A stretch of DNA of 13,227 nt from an uncultured Flavobacterium sp. (GCA_946479395.1 CAMLFV010000068.1:1-13227); one strand, 5' to 3'. Shown: positions 5,496-12,692, counted from the stretch's first letter. Made by a program: numbers and translations. Notes: generated from the sequence alone by a model not told the origin.

Positions 5496-7352
5496 TTACG
5501 ATAATTTTTTAATAGCTTTCAGCATATCAATTCCTTTACCTAAAGTGGGTTTGAACAAATCTCCTTTTTCCTTGATTCTATCCAACGCATTGTGAATAGT
5601 AAAATCGGTAGGTTGTAATCCTTTTTTAACCTCAGCCCATTCCAGCGGCATAGAAACCGGTGCACCTGATTTCGGACGCAAACTATAGACACTCGCCAAG
5701 GTTTGTCCGCGACGGTTTTGCAAATAATCGAGGTAGATTTTATCTTTATCGCGTTTTTGAAGGCTTCGTTCTAAGGTTGTTAAATCTGGTAATTTTTCCT
5801 GAACCAGCTGCATCAAAAGATGTCCGAAATCTTTCACCTGATCATACGAATATTTACCGTTCATGGGAATATAGATGTGGATTCCTGAACTACCGGATGT
5901 TTTAGGATATCCTTCGATACCCGCCAGATCCAAAACTTCTTTAACAGCCTGCGCTGTTTCAATCACATCATCGAACGTATTTTTAGCTGACGGATCTAGA
6001 TCTAAAACCAAATAATCGGGCTTGTCTGCTTTCTGAATCTTACTTGTCCAGACATTCAGTTCAATACACCCTAAATTGTTCAAATACGCCAACGTTGCTT
6101 TATCGTTACAAATAATATAATTGATGTATTTATCGGAACTTTCAGAGAAAACTTTCTGGGTTTCGATCCAATCGGGAGTTTCGTCTGAAGCATCTTTCTG
6201 AAAAAAACTTAACCCTTTAATTCCGTTCGGATAACGATTCATAGACTGCGGGCGCGATTTAAGATGCGGAAGAATATATTGCGAAATGCTTTGGTAAAAC
6301 GCAATTACGTCGCCTTTGGTAATATCATCGTCAGGAAAATAAACCTTGTTCTGGTTGGTGAGTTTCAGTTCCTGTTTTCCTATTTTCTTTACCACATCAT
6401 CTTTGCCAGTTCTTTTTTTAGGTGCTGCTTTCATGCTTTCTTTTTTTGATTTTTGATTGGTAGTAAATGACACATCATTTGGTTCGATATCGTCACGAAA
6501 CCTTAAAAATATGGGATGACGGTATATGTGGTCTTTGGTAAGTTCGGTAAATTTAATTTCGGCAACCAGTTCGGGTTTTACCCAGGTAGCTTTCGTATTG
6601 GTTTTTGGAGTGATCTTAAACACCGATTTTTCTGTTACCAACGGCTGTAGTTTTTCGTATATATCAGCAAGAGATTTATCGTTAAAACCACCACCGGTAT
6701 GCCCGCAGAAAACCATTTCGTTATTCAGATATTTACCAAGAATCAAAGCGCCGAATTTCTTTCTGGAACCTTTTGGTTCGGTAAAACCGCAAATAACCGC
6801 TTCATCACTTTTATGGATTTTTATCTTAAGCCATTCGGAACTGCGCACATTTTCCCTGTAAATACTATCGGTTTTTTTTGCGATAATTCCTTCCAAACCC
6901 ATATCATTTGCCGCCCGAAAAAAATCGTTGCCCTTTTCCAAAACATGGTCGCTAAATTTTACGATTTCATTTTCAATTAAAGCATCTTTAAGTAATTCTT
7001 TGCGTTGCAGGTACGACAAACCTTCGGTAGAATGACCGTTAAGCCACAGCAGATCGAAAACCTGATACGCCAAAACCAGCTTGGGATTATCGGCAATTTG
7101 CTGCAACCACTGGAAATTCGGTTTGCCTTTATCATCGTAGGCAACAATTTCGCCATCGAGCACCAATTGATGTTCCTGAAGCCTTAGGGAATTGGCTACT
7201 TTTTTAAATTTCTTTGAAAAATCGATTCCGTTTCGGGAATACAGACGGATATCATCTTTACTTAAATCGGCAACTGCGCGGTAACCGTCCCATTTAATTT
7301 CGAACGCCCATTCAGCGTCATCAAAAGGTTTTTCTGACACTTTGCACAGCAT
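5496..7352 (-). CDS. ligD: LigD, ATP-dependent ligase plus polymerase domains (frame-separated from its phosphoesterase domain)
   Basis: From ATG 7352 the 618-residue frame first encodes the ATP-dependent DNA ligase domain: motif I EIKWDGYR with nucleotidyl Lys20, FDLLWLNG (motif III), LEGIIAKK (IV) and WLKIK (V), then the OB-fold region. After a Lys-rich linker at about residues 305-325 comes the primase-type polymerase domain, with LVLDLDPS (two metal-binding Asp), KTSGSSGIHIYIPM, and a late YLDYLQNRRGQT motif. Together with Ku this enzyme processes and seals double-strand breaks in non-homologous end joining. ATG 7352 lies inside the conserved FIQPML start of the ligase domain, so it is not a natural N-terminus. 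The same frame stays open 31 codons further upstream to 7445, inside an A10 run. A -1 shift there joins it to the phosphoesterase frame, giving an 844-residue LigD of ordinary size. Confidence 0.95.
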   Translation of the reverse strand: MLCKVSEKPFDDAEWAFEIKWDGYRAVADLSKDDIRLYSRNGIDFSKKFKKVANSLRLQEHQLVLDGEIVAYDDKGKPNFQWLQQIADNPKLVLAYQVFDLLWLNGHSTEGLSYLQRKELLKDALIENEIVKFSDHVLEKGNDFFRAANDMGLEGIIAKKTDSIYRENVRSSEWLKIKIHKSDEAVICGFTEPKGSRKKFGALILGKYLNNEMVFCGHTGGGFNDKSLADIYEKLQPLVTEKSVFKITPKTNTKATWVKPELVAEIKFTELTKDHIYRHPIFLRFRDDIEPNDVSFTTNQKSKKESMKAAPKKRTGKDDVVKKIGKQELKLTNQNKVYFPDDDITKGDVIAFYQSISQYILPHLKSRPQSMNRYPNGIKGLSFFQKDASDETPDWIETQKVFSESSDKYINYIICNDKATLAYLNNLGCIELNVWTSKIQKADKPDYLVLDLDPSAKNTFDDVIETAQAVKEVLDLAGIEGYPKTSGSSGIHIYIPMNGKYSYDQVKDFGHLLMQLVQEKLPDLTTLERSLQKRDKDKIYLDYLQNRRGQTLASVYSLRPKSGAPVSMPLEWAEVKKGLQPTDFTIHNALDRIKEKGDLFKPTLGKGIDMLKAIKKLS

Positions 7353-7417
7353 GGGCTGGATAAATTCCGCAAGTTTTGCAGCACCCGAAAGTGCAGGTGC
7401 GTAATTTTTATAATGTT

Positions 7418-8029
7418 TTATTCCGCTGGTGGATTCCTTTTTTTTTTACTGCTCTTCTCTTTGAGATAAGCGGTTACTTTAGAATTTTTGGCTGTATGTT
7501 CTTCGGCATCGTACTCTTCGTCAACAGCATGTTTATCCTTATGTTTAATGAGCAGCCAAGCGTTCTCATCTTTAGAATTTTTAATTTTTACCAAAGCAAA
7601 TTCCCCTTTTAATTTTTTGCCGTGCAGCATGAATTTTAACGACTGTTTGTGCAGTTCGGCGCGCATTACCAAATCATCTGATTTGCCTTTGACCTTCTCT
7701 ATGGGTTCATAAGTTCCTTCGTCCCAAATTTCTACTTCGCCGGCACCGTAGTTTCCTTTTGGAATGCTGCCTTCGAAAGTTCTGTAGGAATACGGGTGAT
7801 CTTCCACCATCATTGCCAGCCTTTTATCTGCGGGGTTTAATGACGGACCTTTGGGAACCGCCCAACTTTTTAGCACACCATCCATTTCCAGTCGAAAATC
7901 GTAATGAAGCCTTGTAGCAGCATGGCGCTGTATTACGAACTTTAATTTAGTTCCGCTGGCTTTTTCTTTTCCTTCCGGCTCGGATGTTTCCTTGAAATTC
8001 CGTTTTTTATTGTAATCTTCTAAAGGCAT
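7418..8029 (-). CDS. ligD: LigD 3'-phosphoesterase domain (N-terminal part of split LigD)
   Basis: The 203-residue frame begins MPLEDYNKKRNF, a typical LigD N-terminus. It carries the phosphoesterase signature RHAATRLHYDFRLEMDGVL followed by KSWAVPKGPS. His36, His42, Asp44, Arg46 and His78 (VEDHPY) correspond to the catalytic and metal residues known in Pseudomonas LigD. SIPKGNYGAGEVEIWDEGTY completes the domain, which trims 3' ends (3'-ribonucleoside and 3'-phosphate) before ligation. The frame ends in a Lys-rich tail at an A10 run and stops at 7418, nine codons later. The ligase frame is open from the same run in the -1 phase. The gene starts 52 bases after ku, in the same operon. Some bacteria encode this domain alone, but here the fused reading fits the family better. 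Confidence 0.93.
   Translation of the reverse strand: MPLEDYNKKRNFKETSEPEGKEKASGTKLKFVIQRHAATRLHYDFRLEMDGVLKSWAVPKGPSLNPADKRLAMMVEDHPYSYRTFEGSIPKGNYGAGEVEIWDEGTYEPIEKVKGKSDDLVMRAELHKQSLKFMLHGKKLKGEFALVKIKNSKDENAWLLIKHKDKHAVDEEYDAEEHTAKNSKVTAYLKEKSSKKKRNPPAE
7438..7447 (-). other. A10 homopolymer at the ligD frame junction
   Basis: The minus strand reads AGT, ten A, GGA. In the phosphoesterase frame this is Ser-Lys-Lys-Lys-Arg and the stop follows at 7418. In the ligase frame the region is open immediately downstream, from 7445, and blocked by TAA just upstream (7448-7446). A single -1 slip, or one extra A, fuses the two frames without any other change. An A-only tract is a known substrate for transcriptional slippage and for -1 ribosomal frameshifting (A AAA AAA), and also a common place for sequencing or replication length errors. 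Confidence 0.85.
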
Positions 8030-8081
8030 CTTTGTTCAATTTAGTTACTGTTCGTGCATCAAAACATATTTATCAAGACAA

Positions 8082-8861
8082 TTAACCTGCTTTCTTTTTC
8101 TTTCCTTTTTCCAAACTTTCCTTCAGCATTGCCATAAGATCCGTTGCTTTGCCTTCGGGTTCTTTTACTTCGGTTAATTTAACTTTTTTACCTTTTGCTT
8201 TTTGTTTTATGATTTTAAGCAGATCGGCATTGTAGGTATCTTTATAATCTTCGGGATTAAAATCTGCCGAAAGCGATTTTATCAACTGTTCTGCCATTTT
8301 TAACTCGGCAGCCTTAGGAGCTTTTGCCGGAAGCTTTAAATCTTCGAAATCGCGTAATTCTTCCGGATAGCGCATGCGGTTTACCATTAAAACCTTACCC
8401 TCGTACGGACGGATCAAACACAAAATTTCCCTTTCGCGTAACACAAAAGATCCTATGCCTGCCATTTTGGTTTTTATCAACGCTTTAAGCAGCAGATTGT
8501 AAGCACCTTCTCCATTTTTTTGAGGTTCCAGAAAATAAGGTGTTTCAAAGTATGCCGAATCTATATCTGCTTCCTTTACAAACTGCGTAATAGAAAGTAT
8601 CTTTGATTTTTCGGGACTTGCCGCTTCAAAATCCTGATCTTCCAGTACAATGTATTTATCGTTTAGCTTGTATCCCTTAACGATATCTTCCCAAACCACT
8701 TCCTTGCCGGTATTTTCGTTTATCCGTTTAAACCGTATGTTGCTTAAGTCTTTACTATCTAACATATCCAGATCCAGCGTACTGGAATCTGTAGCCGAAT
8801 ACAACTTGATTGGAATATTTACCAAACCAAAGCCTACGGCTCCATTCCAAATTGCTCTCAT
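8082..8861 (-). CDS. ku: Ku, DNA end-binding protein of non-homologous end joining
   Basis: The 259-residue product starts MRAIWNGAVGFGLVNIPIKLY, the hallmark N-terminus of bacterial Ku. It continues through the core beta-barrel (KEVVWEDIVKGYKLNDKYIVL, AYFETPYFLEP, LLLKALIKTKMAGIGSFVLR, LMVNRMRYPEELRDF). It ends in a Lys-rich tail (GKKVKLTEVKEP, ending LEKGKKKKAG) like the extended basic C-termini that modulate DNA binding. Ku forms a homodimeric ring on double-strand ends and recruits LigD. The length is normal for a single-domain bacterial Ku. It is the first gene of the ku-ligD operon and is divergent from the catalase-like gene, sharing a 214-base spacer. Confidence 0.97.
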   Translation of the reverse strand: MRAIWNGAVGFGLVNIPIKLYSATDSSTLDLDMLDSKDLSNIRFKRINENTGKEVVWEDIVKGYKLNDKYIVLEDQDFEAASPEKSKILSITQFVKEADIDSAYFETPYFLEPQKNGEGAYNLLLKALIKTKMAGIGSFVLREREILCLIRPYEGKVLMVNRMRYPEELRDFEDLKLPAKAPKAAELKMAEQLIKSLSADFNPEDYKDTYNADLLKIIKQKAKGKKVKLTEVKEPEGKATDLMAMLKESLEKGKKKKAG

Positions 8862-9075
8862 AGTTTCTTTTTTAATTTATACCGCAATTTTCTTTCCAAA
8901 TATGTACGGATATCAACATAATAATTGTGATGTACAGTATTTAGACACAGATTTAAACTTGCATTTTTTACAAAGAGAAAACACAGTAATTCATTTTTCT
9001 ACAGATTGCCGTAAAAATCTACAGCCCGCATATTCGAAATAACAAGAAAGCAGTTTAACTTCTGATCATTCTAAA
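8862..9075. promoter_or_regulatory. Divergent promoter region of ku and the catalase-like gene, with a direct repeat
   Basis: This spacer must drive both directions. TCTACAG occurs twice (8998-9004 and 9018-9024), a direct repeat with a 20-base period, close to two helical turns, which suits a tandem regulator site next to the plus-strand start. No exact TAnnTTTG box is present on either strand, hinting at an alternative sigma factor or a degenerate promoter. I saw no hairpin of note. Confidence 0.3.
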
Positions 9076-10053
9076 ATGGTTTGTAATTTGATTTATAACT
9101 GTATGCGAGAAAAATTGACCTATACAGCAGATTTTGACAAACTGTCTTTTAAGGAGCAAGCCTTATTGGAAAAGTTAACCGCTGCCATACAGAAATTTGT
9201 GCGAAAAACACCTGAGCTAAGCCAAGTGCCTTATAAAACAAGAGATGCACACGCAACAACTTATGACATTTTGCAGGGAAAATTTTTGGTAGATGATACG
9301 TTTGAGCAACAATCATTGTTTCCCGATAATGTTTTAGATGCTACGTTGAGAATATCGAACGCACACATGATAATAGTTAAGGGTAACGCACTGCCTGCGT
9401 ACGGTTTTTCACTGAAATTATCACATGAGACAAAGACTGTGGCTAATTTCCCGCTGGTTAATTTTCCGCTGTTTCCGTTTAATAATGTATCGAACTTTCT
9501 AAAATTTTTCACTGCATTAAACACCTATTTTGCAGGAAACATGATACAGAAATGTTGGAGCATGCTTGGTATGACAGGTAGCATGATACGTATATTTCCA
9601 CACGTTCTGCATCTTGATTTTTTAAAGAACATAGCGCATTTAATTAAAAAACGAAATAATTCATTATTTTCATTTGACTATCATTCTATTGGTGCTTACA
9701 GATTTGGAAACCATATCGTGAAACTGAAATTGGTTCCTGAACAAGCGGTTACGGAAAAATCTGCAAAAGAACTATTCAATAAAAAAGGGCAATACATTGC
9801 TAAACTTTACATTCAATATGCCTATGATTTAAAAGATCAACCTGTAAACGTATTGCACAAGGAATGGAAAGGCAGTCCTTTTATCTGTGTTGGAAAATTT
9901 ATTTTCACCAATTATGCAGATAAAGACGATCCGAATCTCGAACAATTATCGTTCAATCCGTTTGAAAGTATTGAAGCATTTCAGCCTGTTGGCAGGATAC
10001 AGCAGTTACGAAACAAAGCCTATCAGGCGTCATTTCAAGAACGGAGCCATTGA
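9076..10053 (+). CDS. Catalase-like heme protein
   Basis: The 325-residue frame matches the minimal catalase-like superfamily rather than a full catalase of about 480-750 residues. RDAHATTYDILQGKFLV (His59 in this numbering) is the distal-His segment, and LRISNAH (91-97) matches the family RFSNA motif. The YHSIGAYRFG segment (202-211) is the later YxS..pyRfG motif near the proximal side. The C-terminus FNPFESIEAFQPVGRIQQLR resembles the family FNPW...hrPlGrInr tail. Catalase-like proteins bind heme, and some act as peroxidases or in lipid hydroperoxide metabolism; true catalase activity is uncertain. Translation may begin at ATG 9103 (MREKLTYT) rather than 9076, since the first nine residues do not look conserved. 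It is divergent from ku, so both could respond to the same oxidative or DNA-damage signal. Confidence 0.75.
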   Translation: MVCNLIYNCMREKLTYTADFDKLSFKEQALLEKLTAAIQKFVRKTPELSQVPYKTRDAHATTYDILQGKFLVDDTFEQQSLFPDNVLDATLRISNAHMIIVKGNALPAYGFSLKLSHETKTVANFPLVNFPLFPFNNVSNFLKFFTALNTYFAGNMIQKCWSMLGMTGSMIRIFPHVLHLDFLKNIAHLIKKRNNSLFSFDYHSIGAYRFGNHIVKLKLVPEQAVTEKSAKELFNKKGQYIAKLYIQYAYDLKDQPVNVLHKEWKGSPFICVGKFIFTNYADKDDPNLEQLSFNPFESIEAFQPVGRIQQLRNKAYQASFQERSH

Positions 10054-10119
10054 GCAATAAATATACAATGTATCGTGTATATCACTTTTAAAACTTTTTA
10101 ATAACCAATATTTTAAATT

Positions 10120-10218
10120 ATGTTTAGAGGAAAGAGCACCGTAAACAAAACACTAATCGCTATCGTTCTAATTGTACTAGCAGGTATTGCCGTACTTTTA
10201 TATTCTTACGGTTTATAA
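10120..10218 (+). CDS. 32-residue single-span membrane peptide
   Basis: ATG at 10120 opens a short frame starting MFRGKSTVNK, with a positively charged head, followed by a continuous hydrophobic span (residues 11-30, LIAIVLIVLAGIAVLLY) and the stop at 10218. This is the classic shape of a small inner-membrane peptide with N-terminus in the cytosol. It lies 66 bases after the catalase-like gene on the same strand, so it may be co-transcribed. No family is recognised. The clean charge-then-hydrophobic pattern makes it more credible than a random frame of this size. Confidence 0.5.
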   Translation: MFRGKSTVNKTLIAIVLIVLAGIAVLLYSYGL

Positions 10219-10250
10219 TAGTGATATGCAATTAAAGATTATAAGATAAC

Positions 10251-10312
10251 CTATTTAGAGGACAAAAACTTGGATGGAAAAGATTTTCATGCAAGTTTTT
10301 GACCTATAATAG
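10251..10312. repeat. Long imperfect inverted repeat between convergent genes
   Basis: CAAAAACTTG (10263-10272) and CAAGTTTTTG (10292-10301) form a perfect 10-bp stem. After an A-A mismatch it continues as AGG/CCT, then after a small internal loop as CTATT (10251-10255) with AATAG (10308-10312). It sits between the 32-residue plus-strand gene and the minus-strand YihY gene, so it may be a bidirectional terminator. No clear T-run follows on either strand, so processing or another role is possible. Confidence 0.5.
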
Positions 10313-10408
10313 ACATCTTTAAAATCTAAGTCGTTGTAACCAACACTAACACCGCATTCTTACATAATTGTACTACTAATTAATATTTGAGATAGATATT
10401 TCTATTTA

Positions 10409-11362
10409 CTAAAATTCTTTCTGCTGCTCGACATCTTTTAATACTGATTCACTATCGCTTTCCACTTCTTTTTCTTCCACATACACCGCGTGATCAGAAG
10501 GTTTGATGTTTTCACCTTTAGCAGCAGCATATACTTTAGTGAACGAAGTACTAATGTATAGGATTGCCGCAGAATAATACACCCAGATTAAGATGATAAT
10601 AAGGGAACCTGCCGCGCCATAAGGTGATCCTACATCGGCTTTATCAACATAAATTCCGATGACGTACCTACCCAGCATAAAGAGTGCTGCCGTAAACAAT
10701 GCACCTGCCCTTACATCGCGCCATTTTATTTTAGCATCGGGTAACACTTTATAAATTACAGCGAATAAAAGTGCTAGTACCAGAAAGTTAACCAATATTG
10801 TAAGCGCCGTTAAAAGAATCACTGAAAAATCGGGAAGCCACCCTTTCAACAGGTAATCAAAAGCTGAAACTGCACCGTTTACGATCAGTGAAACAATAAG
10901 CAAAAAACCCAAACCGATGATTATTGAGCCCGACAACAGACGATCTTTAACCAATTTAAGCCATCCTTTCTCTGGTTTTGCTTTCACACTCCATATTTTA
11001 TTTACAGAATCCTGAATGTCTCCGAAAACAGTAGTAGCACCAATTATCAAACTTACAGCACCAATTACCAGAGATAAAGTGGTACTACCAGAGAGCTCCA
11101 TATTTTTAATAATTTGCTGTATCTGCGCAGCCGCCTCATTTCCAACCAGTCCGTTTAATTCTCCGAACACACTGCCTTCAATTGCTTCCCTACCGAAAAA
11201 AGCCCCTGCCAATGAAATTACCAGCAGCAGCAGCGGTGCCATTGAGAACAAAGTATAATATGCCAGGGAAGCACTAAGCTTTAAACCCTTATTATCCATA
11301 AAAGTATTCACGGTTTCTTTAAGAATTCCGAATACCGTTTTAAAAAAAGTTTTTTTTTCCAT
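10409..11362 (-). CDS. YihY/BrkB family inner-membrane protein
   Basis: The 317-residue product has six hydrophobic segments (about 30-56, 94-114, 143-163, 180-205, 218-238 and 249-271). The family landmarks are LSASLAYYTLFSMAPLLLL, GATTVFGDIQDSVNKIW, YKVLPDAKIKWRDVRAGALF, and GSPYGAAGSLIIILIWVYYSA followed by ILYIS. The protein ends in an acidic, hydrophilic tail with many Glu, Asp and Ser. The family was once annotated as ribonuclease BN in error; current members are envelope membrane proteins without a firm activity, and a transport role is proposed. Length is typical. It is transcribed alone on the minus strand and convergent with the small gene at 10120. Confidence 0.93.
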   Translation of the reverse strand: MEKKTFFKTVFGILKETVNTFMDNKGLKLSASLAYYTLFSMAPLLLLVISLAGAFFGREAIEGSVFGELNGLVGNEAAAQIQQIIKNMELSGSTTLSLVIGAVSLIIGATTVFGDIQDSVNKIWSVKAKPEKGWLKLVKDRLLSGSIIIGLGFLLIVSLIVNGAVSAFDYLLKGWLPDFSVILLTALTILVNFLVLALLFAVIYKVLPDAKIKWRDVRAGALFTAALFMLGRYVIGIYVDKADVGSPYGAAGSLIIILIWVYYSAAILYISTSFTKVYAAAKGENIKPSDHAVYVEEKEVESDSESVLKDVEQQKEF

Positions 11363-11634
11363 GTGTTCCTTATTTATTCTTTATGAAACAGCAAATTGTA
11401 AACCATGCGGTTATATCCTTAAAATATGTTCAAGTGACTCAGCAAAAACATGAGCTGTTATAAATTCCGGCCTGTAAATCAGACTTTTGAAAAAATGTTC
11501 CGTTTTAGAATAAAATCTAACAGATGTAATAAATTTTTTTAATATGTGAAAAATTTCACAAAATGTAGAACTTTTAAACGATTGAAAATCAGCTAAACTT
11601 ATGTAAATTTTATATTGTACGATTAATTATCATT
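11363..11634. other. Intergenic region upstream of YihY gene
   Basis: This region holds the YihY promoter, but no exact -7/-33 pair is visible. It contains the CRP-type palindrome at 11545-11560 and a TGTAGAA half-site at 11564-11570. No gene is seen. Confidence 0.5.
11545..11560. promoter_or_regulatory. CRP/FNR-type palindrome TGTGA-N6-TCACA
   Basis: TGTGAAAAATTTCACA is a perfect 7-2-7 inverted repeat and fits the CRP consensus TGTGA-N6-TCACA. It is about 180 bases upstream of the YihY start and about 75 bases upstream of the short frame at 11635, so it could control either direction. Crp/Fnr-family regulators exist in Bacteroidetes, but their sites are poorly defined, so the assignment is tentative. 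Confidence 0.35.
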
Positions 11635-11712
11635 ATGAGTGGGGATAGGCACAATAAATTCACTTTGTATGTTATATCGGCACAGCTATTGTACTTACAT
11701 TATCAGTTTTGA
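11635..11712 (+). CDS. Possible 25-residue peptide upstream of an orphan terminator
   Basis: ATG at 11635 opens a short frame (MSGDRHNKFTLYVISAQLLY, five more residues) that stops at 11712, 14 bases before a strong terminator. There is no family match and only a short hydrophobic stretch. The strong terminator shows that something is transcribed here: this peptide, a small RNA, or both. Coding potential by itself is weak. Confidence 0.25.
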   Translation: MSGDRHNKFTLYVISAQLLYLHYQF

Positions 11713-11725
11713 AGAACAGAATTTT

Positions 11726-11767
11726 ACACACTCATTGCTTTGGTCGGTTAATGAGTGTGTTTTTTTT
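11726..11767 (+). terminator. Strong intrinsic terminator without an obvious gene upstream
   Basis: ACACACTCATT (11726-11736) pairs perfectly over 11 bp with AATGAGTGTGT (11750-11760), with a 13-base loop, and is followed by seven more T. It points along the plus strand. The nearest plus-strand gene of normal size upstream ends at 10053, beyond an oppositely oriented gene, so this must end a short local transcript. Confidence 0.9.
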
Positions 11768-11890
11768 CCATTAAGTATAAAAACATTACATTGATGGATC
11801 ATTATAAATAAACCTTTAACAAAATTTCAATAAAAAAATACAGATAATATTGTAAATTTAATATATAAGTTTCACTTAAATATTTATGCT

Positions 11891-12049
11891 ATGAAAGATC
11901 AACAGAAAAACAACACCAATCCTGCGAAGAAAAATCAGGATAACAGACCCGAGAATAAAGATAATTTAGACAGCCGGGTGCACAAAGAACAAAAAATGAA
12001 AGGTGACGATGTTACATCGAACGAGAAACAAACGAAAGACAAAAAGTAA
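11891..12049 (+). CDS. 52-residue hydrophilic, probably disordered protein
   Basis: The product starts MKDQQKNNTNPAKKNQDNRP and ends NEKQTKDKK. Almost every residue is Lys, Asn, Asp, Gln or Glu, with no hydrophobic core, cysteine or signal peptide. It has its own terminator starting 26 bases after the stop, and the preceding terminator at 11726-11767 insulates it, so it is a single-gene unit. The start context (GCT before ATGAAA) is the same as for the lipoprotein at 944. It shares composition, but not obvious alignment, with the genes at 1-269 and 4907-5131. Function is unknown; a stress-protective or nucleic-acid-binding role is only a guess. Confidence 0.65.
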   Translation: MKDQQKNNTNPAKKNQDNRPENKDNLDSRVHKEQKMKGDDVTSNEKQTKDKK

Positions 12050-12074
12050 AACGTTCTTTTTCATAACAAATTTC

Positions 12075-12102
12075 AAAGCGGGTGTACTACATCCGCTTTT
12101 TT
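12075..12102 (+). terminator. Intrinsic terminator after the 52-residue gene
   Basis: AAAGCGGGTGT (12075-12085) pairs with ACATCCGCTTT (12089-12099), 11 bp with one G-U pair and a 3-base loop, running into TTTTTT (12097-12102). It separates the small gene from the HD-domain gene. Confidence 0.9.
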
Positions 12103-12134
12103 AATCTATATTTTTAATTAAATAAAGAATATAT

Positions 12135-12692
12135 ATGGATTTGATCCTTAACAAAATACAGATATTTGCAGATATTGCCCATGGCGAACAAAAACGCAAA
12201 TACAGCGACCAACGTTATATTGTACATCCGATACGAGTTATGGAAACCTGTTCGGCGTATACTGATAAAATACAAATACTGGCTGCTGCCCTACTTCACG
12301 ATGTTTTGGAAGATACGCCGATTACGGAACTGGAACTATTATCGTTTTTAGAAACATTAATGGATAAAAATGTTGCCAAGCAAACCCTTGAGCTGGTAGT
12401 GGAACTTACTGATATTTATACAAAAGAAGCCTATCCGCATTTAAACCGTAAACAACGCAAAGAAAAAGAAACACTAAGAATTGAACATACAAGCGCAGAT
12501 GCACAAACCATAAAATATGCGGATATTTTAGACAATTGTAAAGAAATAACCGCAGCAGATCCGCATTTTGCTCCACGATTCCTTAAAGAGTGCATGACAA
12601 TTTTAAAAGTAGCAACAAAAGGTAATAAGCAGTTATATGAAAAAGTTTACAAAGAAGTACAAACCGAATTAGTGAACTTAAGAAAAAGATAG
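12135..12692 (+). CDS. HD-domain hydrolase, SpoT/MESH1-like small alarmone hydrolase candidate
   Basis: The 185-residue product is a stand-alone HD domain of the RelA/SpoT type. It shows HGEQKRKYSDQRYIVHPIRV (His31), AAALLHDVLEDT (His55-Asp56, with Glu59-Asp60), ELTDIYT, and IKYADILDN (Asp130, Asn134). These are the metal-binding and catalytic positions of MESH1 and the SpoT hydrolase half, which remove the 3'-pyrophosphate of (p)ppGpp (MESH1 also acts on NADPH). There is no synthetase, TGS or ACT domain, so it could only degrade the alarmone. The length matches the MESH1-like family. It follows a terminator and appears to be a single-gene unit. Another nucleotide-phosphate substrate remains possible. 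Confidence 0.85.
   Translation: MDLILNKIQIFADIAHGEQKRKYSDQRYIVHPIRVMETCSAYTDKIQILAAALLHDVLEDTPITELELLSFLETLMDKNVAKQTLELVVELTDIYTKEAYPHLNRKQRKEKETLRIEHTSADAQTIKYADILDNCKEITAADPHFAPRFLKECMTILKVATKGNKQLYEKVYKEVQTELVNLRKR

Noticed and set aside
5487..5504. TTATCG-TTATTA-CGATAA hairpin at the ligD stop codon
   Set aside because: It overlaps the stop and its T-run lies on the plus strand, where no gene ends, so it is not a good ligD terminator.
6264..7187. Several plus-strand frames inside ligD
   Set aside because: They are antisense to a well-conserved ligase-polymerase gene and give hydrophobic or compositionally odd peptides.
8650..9042. 130-codon plus-strand frame overlapping the ku start
   Set aside because: Most of it is antisense to conserved Ku sequence, and the remainder lies in the divergent promoter region.
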